Source of the DNA: Candidatus Auribacterota bacterium
Lineage (GTDB): Bacteria > Auribacterota > JAFGBW01 > JAFGJP01
Length of the DNA stretch: 7,556 nt
Direction of reading: 5' to 3'
NCBI GenBank assembly: GCA_016929035.1
Contig: JAFGJP010000067.1
Span: forward strand, 1-7,556
The stretch's first letter is position 1; each line of letters opens with the position of its first letter. The notes beneath the pieces were generated by a model, which saw nothing but the letters and a program-made list of their open reading frames with translations, searched no databases and was not told the origin of the DNA. Positions 6,612 through 7,556 of this stretch are shown piece after piece. The position numbers were made by a program, and so were the translations under genes.

Positions 6612-6771
6612 ATGATGCAGGACAGGTTGATCCGCCTCGGGAAAAGGAAGGCAGGCACCTGCTGAGAACCACGGAAGATTTTCAGACATAACGGGTGAGG
6701 ATGTCATTCTCCAATTCACAACAAATCCCGGGCTGATGGAGGACAGGGGAAGAGCGGCAAAAGAGCTGTGA
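6612..6771 (+). pseudogene. Doubtful broken short reading frame
   Basis: An ATG pair at 6612 and 6615 starts MMQDRLIRLGK and stops at 6663. The next frame is open from 6631 to a stop at 6769-6771 and reads in part TGEDVILQFTTNPGLMEDRG. Skipping one base near the AAAA at 6642-6645 would fuse them into a protein of about 50 residues. AAGG stands five bases before the first ATG. No family is recognised, and the region may simply be untranslated leader. Confidence 0.2.
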
Positions 6772-6794
6772 GAAATAATTTCCTTACAGCCCGG
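6728..6794 (+). promoter_or_regulatory. Potential stem-loop in the leader of the RAM-domain gene
   Basis: CCGGGCTG (6728-6735) pairs perfectly with CAGCCCGG (6787-6794). After a small internal loop, GAGGA (6739-6743) pairs with TCCTT (6781-6785) with one wobble. The stem ends 27 bases before the ribosome binding site. It matches no riboswitch class that I know; it may be a leader structure or chance. The rest of 6549-6834 shows no gene or clear terminator. Confidence 0.3.
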
Positions 6795-6821
6795 CTCATG
6801 TTTTAATGGAACGGCTATAAC

Positions 6822-6828
6822 AAAGGAG
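6822..6828 (+). promoter_or_regulatory. Ribosome binding site for the RAM-domain gene
   Basis: AAAGGAG lies six bases before the ATG at 6835, a near-consensus Shine-Dalgarno that fixes this start. Confidence 0.85.
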
Positions 6829-6834
6829 AGGCCT

Positions 6835-7116
6835 ATGGTCACGGCTATCGTTCTTTTAGAGATTGAAAGGGATAAAGTGAACTCTGTAGCGGAAAAGCTG
6901 GCCGGCATGAACGGGATATCAGAAGTCTACTCCGTAGCCGGACGGTATGACCTTGCCGCGATTATCCGAGTGAAGGACAACGAGTCTCTGGCGGAGCTTG
7001 TCACGAACCGTATGCTGAAAATTCTCGGCATTATGAAGTCGGAAACACTTGTTGCCTTTCGGGTGCTTTCACGCCATGATCTTGACACGATGTTTTCCAT
7101 AGGGATGGAAGTCTAA
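6835..7116 (+). CDS. Stand-alone Lrp/AsnC ligand-binding (RAM) domain protein
   Basis: This 93-residue protein is only the effector-binding, oligomerising half of an Lrp/AsnC regulator. It has the beta-alpha-beta-beta-alpha-beta ACT-like pattern, with GISEVYSVAGRYDLAAII (27-44) carrying the conserved Gly36 and Tyr38-Asp39-Leu40. The close SRHDLDTMFSIG (79-90) is a recurring ending in stand-alone members. There is no helix-turn-helix and no room for one, so it cannot bind DNA as a classical Lrp does. Family members of this kind bind small molecules such as amino acids as oligomers; their biological role is poorly known. The gene is complete, with an excellent ribosome site. Its stop overlaps the stop of the opposing PilZ gene by four bases. 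Confidence 0.9.
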   Translation: MVTAIVLLEIERDKVNSVAEKLAGMNGISEVYSVAGRYDLAAIIRVKDNESLAELVTNRMLKILGIMKSETLVAFRVLSRHDLDTMFSIGMEV

Positions 7117-7508
7117 GCCTGTTCAAAGGCTCTTCTGATAAGAGCAGCCATGTGCTCCTGGAGCATTTTCAGGGAATCTTTGGATATGTCCATGATCTCC
7201 AGACCGGTGCGGTACATGTTTTTTTCCTGGACGTCAGAGACCCATATCACTTTGGCGGTAAGGTCGATATCTTTTTTCCCTGGATGAACGCGATCGTTGT
7301 CCGCCATGTTGCAGTTGATGCGAAGGCTGAGCACCTCGTCGAGATACAACTTGTGTGGCGTCATGATCCCGATGCCGCTTTCAGAAATATCGATAACCGT
7401 AGAGTAGATGATTTCGTTTTGAAGGGTGATGTCGGTCAGATAATGGACTTTGAGCCTGGAAGAGATCCTTTTTTCCGTGGACTGGAAATCCTCAATGGTC
7501 TTCTGCAT
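7113..7508 (-). CDS. PilZ-domain protein (probable cyclic di-GMP binding)
   Basis: This 131-residue protein is a single PilZ domain. The two c-di-GMP-binding motifs are intact: RxxxR as RISSR (Arg14 and Arg18) and DxSxxG as DISESG (Asp40, Ser42, Gly45). A beta-barrel continues through AKVIWV (85-90) and YRTGLEIMD (99-107), and the C-terminus is a helix (about 111-128). Such proteins change conformation on binding cyclic di-GMP and act on motility, exopolysaccharide or other surface functions; the target here is unknown. AGGGGA sits four bases before the ATG, and overlapping TATAAT boxes lie further upstream. It points against all other genes in the window and meets the RAM-domain gene tail to tail. 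Confidence 0.93.
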   Translation of the reverse strand: MQKTIEDFQSTEKRISSRLKVHYLTDITLQNEIIYSTVIDISESGIGIMTPHKLYLDEVLSLRINCNMADNDRVHPGKKDIDLTAKVIWVSDVQEKNMYRTGLEIMDISKDSLKMLQEHMAALIRRAFEQA

Positions 7509-7530
7509 GACATCCCCTGAAATATATAAT

Positions 7531-7541
7531 ATTATATTATA
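7531..7541 (-). promoter_or_regulatory. Possible -10 region of the PilZ gene
   Basis: Two overlapping minus-strand TATAAT boxes (7531-7536 and 7536-7541) lie about 23 to 33 bases upstream of the PilZ start. The matching -35 would fall at or beyond the window edge, so it cannot be tested here. Confidence 0.4.
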
Positions 7542-7556
7542 AAAAAGATTTTTGAA

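Noticed and set aside
6655..6680. CTGAGA in 6661 region resembling a TPP riboswitch core
   Set aside because: The other conserved TPP elements, such as the ACCTGAT segment and the closing stem, are absent, and the downstream gene is not related to thiamine.
6579..6908. Minus-strand open frame of about 109 codons covering the gap before the RAM-domain gene
   Set aside because: It overlaps the well-supported RAM-domain gene in antisense, has no recognisable domain and no plausible ribosome site or hydrophobic pattern.

Overview
The window looks like a chromosomal stretch of a free-living bacterium. Coding DNA has moderate GC, the gaps are strongly AT-rich, and nearly all genes lie on the + strand. 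The best lineage hint is a small pseudopilin-like protein (2745-3221). It has a type II secretion/type IV pilin N-terminus and, near its C-terminus, a degenerate version of the H-X9-DG motif seen in the large pseudopilin families of Lentisphaerota and Planctomycetota. A PVC-type bacterium is therefore a reasonable but unproven guess; Omnitrophota or similar groups remain possible. No rRNA, tRNA, CRISPR, insertion sequence or phage gene was seen.

Layout: 1-139 is an AT-rich upstream region with a TATAAT box. Genes follow for an unrecognised two-helix membrane protein (140-697), a fumarylacetoacetate-hydrolase-family enzyme (731-1489), an AmrS-type radical SAM enzyme (1549-2658) and the pseudopilin (2745-3221). 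A strong hairpin (3225-3253) then ends this part. Next come carboxyspermidine/carboxynorspermidine dehydrogenase (3416-4621), the overlapping carboxynorspermidine decarboxylase nspC (4618-5757) and a PlsC-type acyltransferase (5784-6548). A gap of 286 bases contains a potential stem-loop and a doubtful broken short frame. The window closes with a stand-alone Lrp/AsnC ligand-binding (RAM) domain protein (6835-7116) and a convergent PilZ-domain protein on the minus strand (7113-7508).

The clearest functional unit is the dehydrogenase/decarboxylase pair. Together these enzymes turn aspartate semialdehyde and a diamine into (nor)spermidine, the pathway that replaces the SAM-dependent spermidine synthase route in many bacteria. 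The other genes look like ordinary housekeeping or accessory genes with no obvious shared pathway.

The most interesting sequence-level signal is at the 5' end of the radical SAM gene. An ATG at 1508 followed by an A8-T5 run leads to an early stop, but one extra base in that run would join it in frame to the downstream gene and give a textbook N-terminal membrane anchor. This is either a sequence error, a real frameshift, or a slippage site. I did not find convincing evidence of a wholly new biological system.
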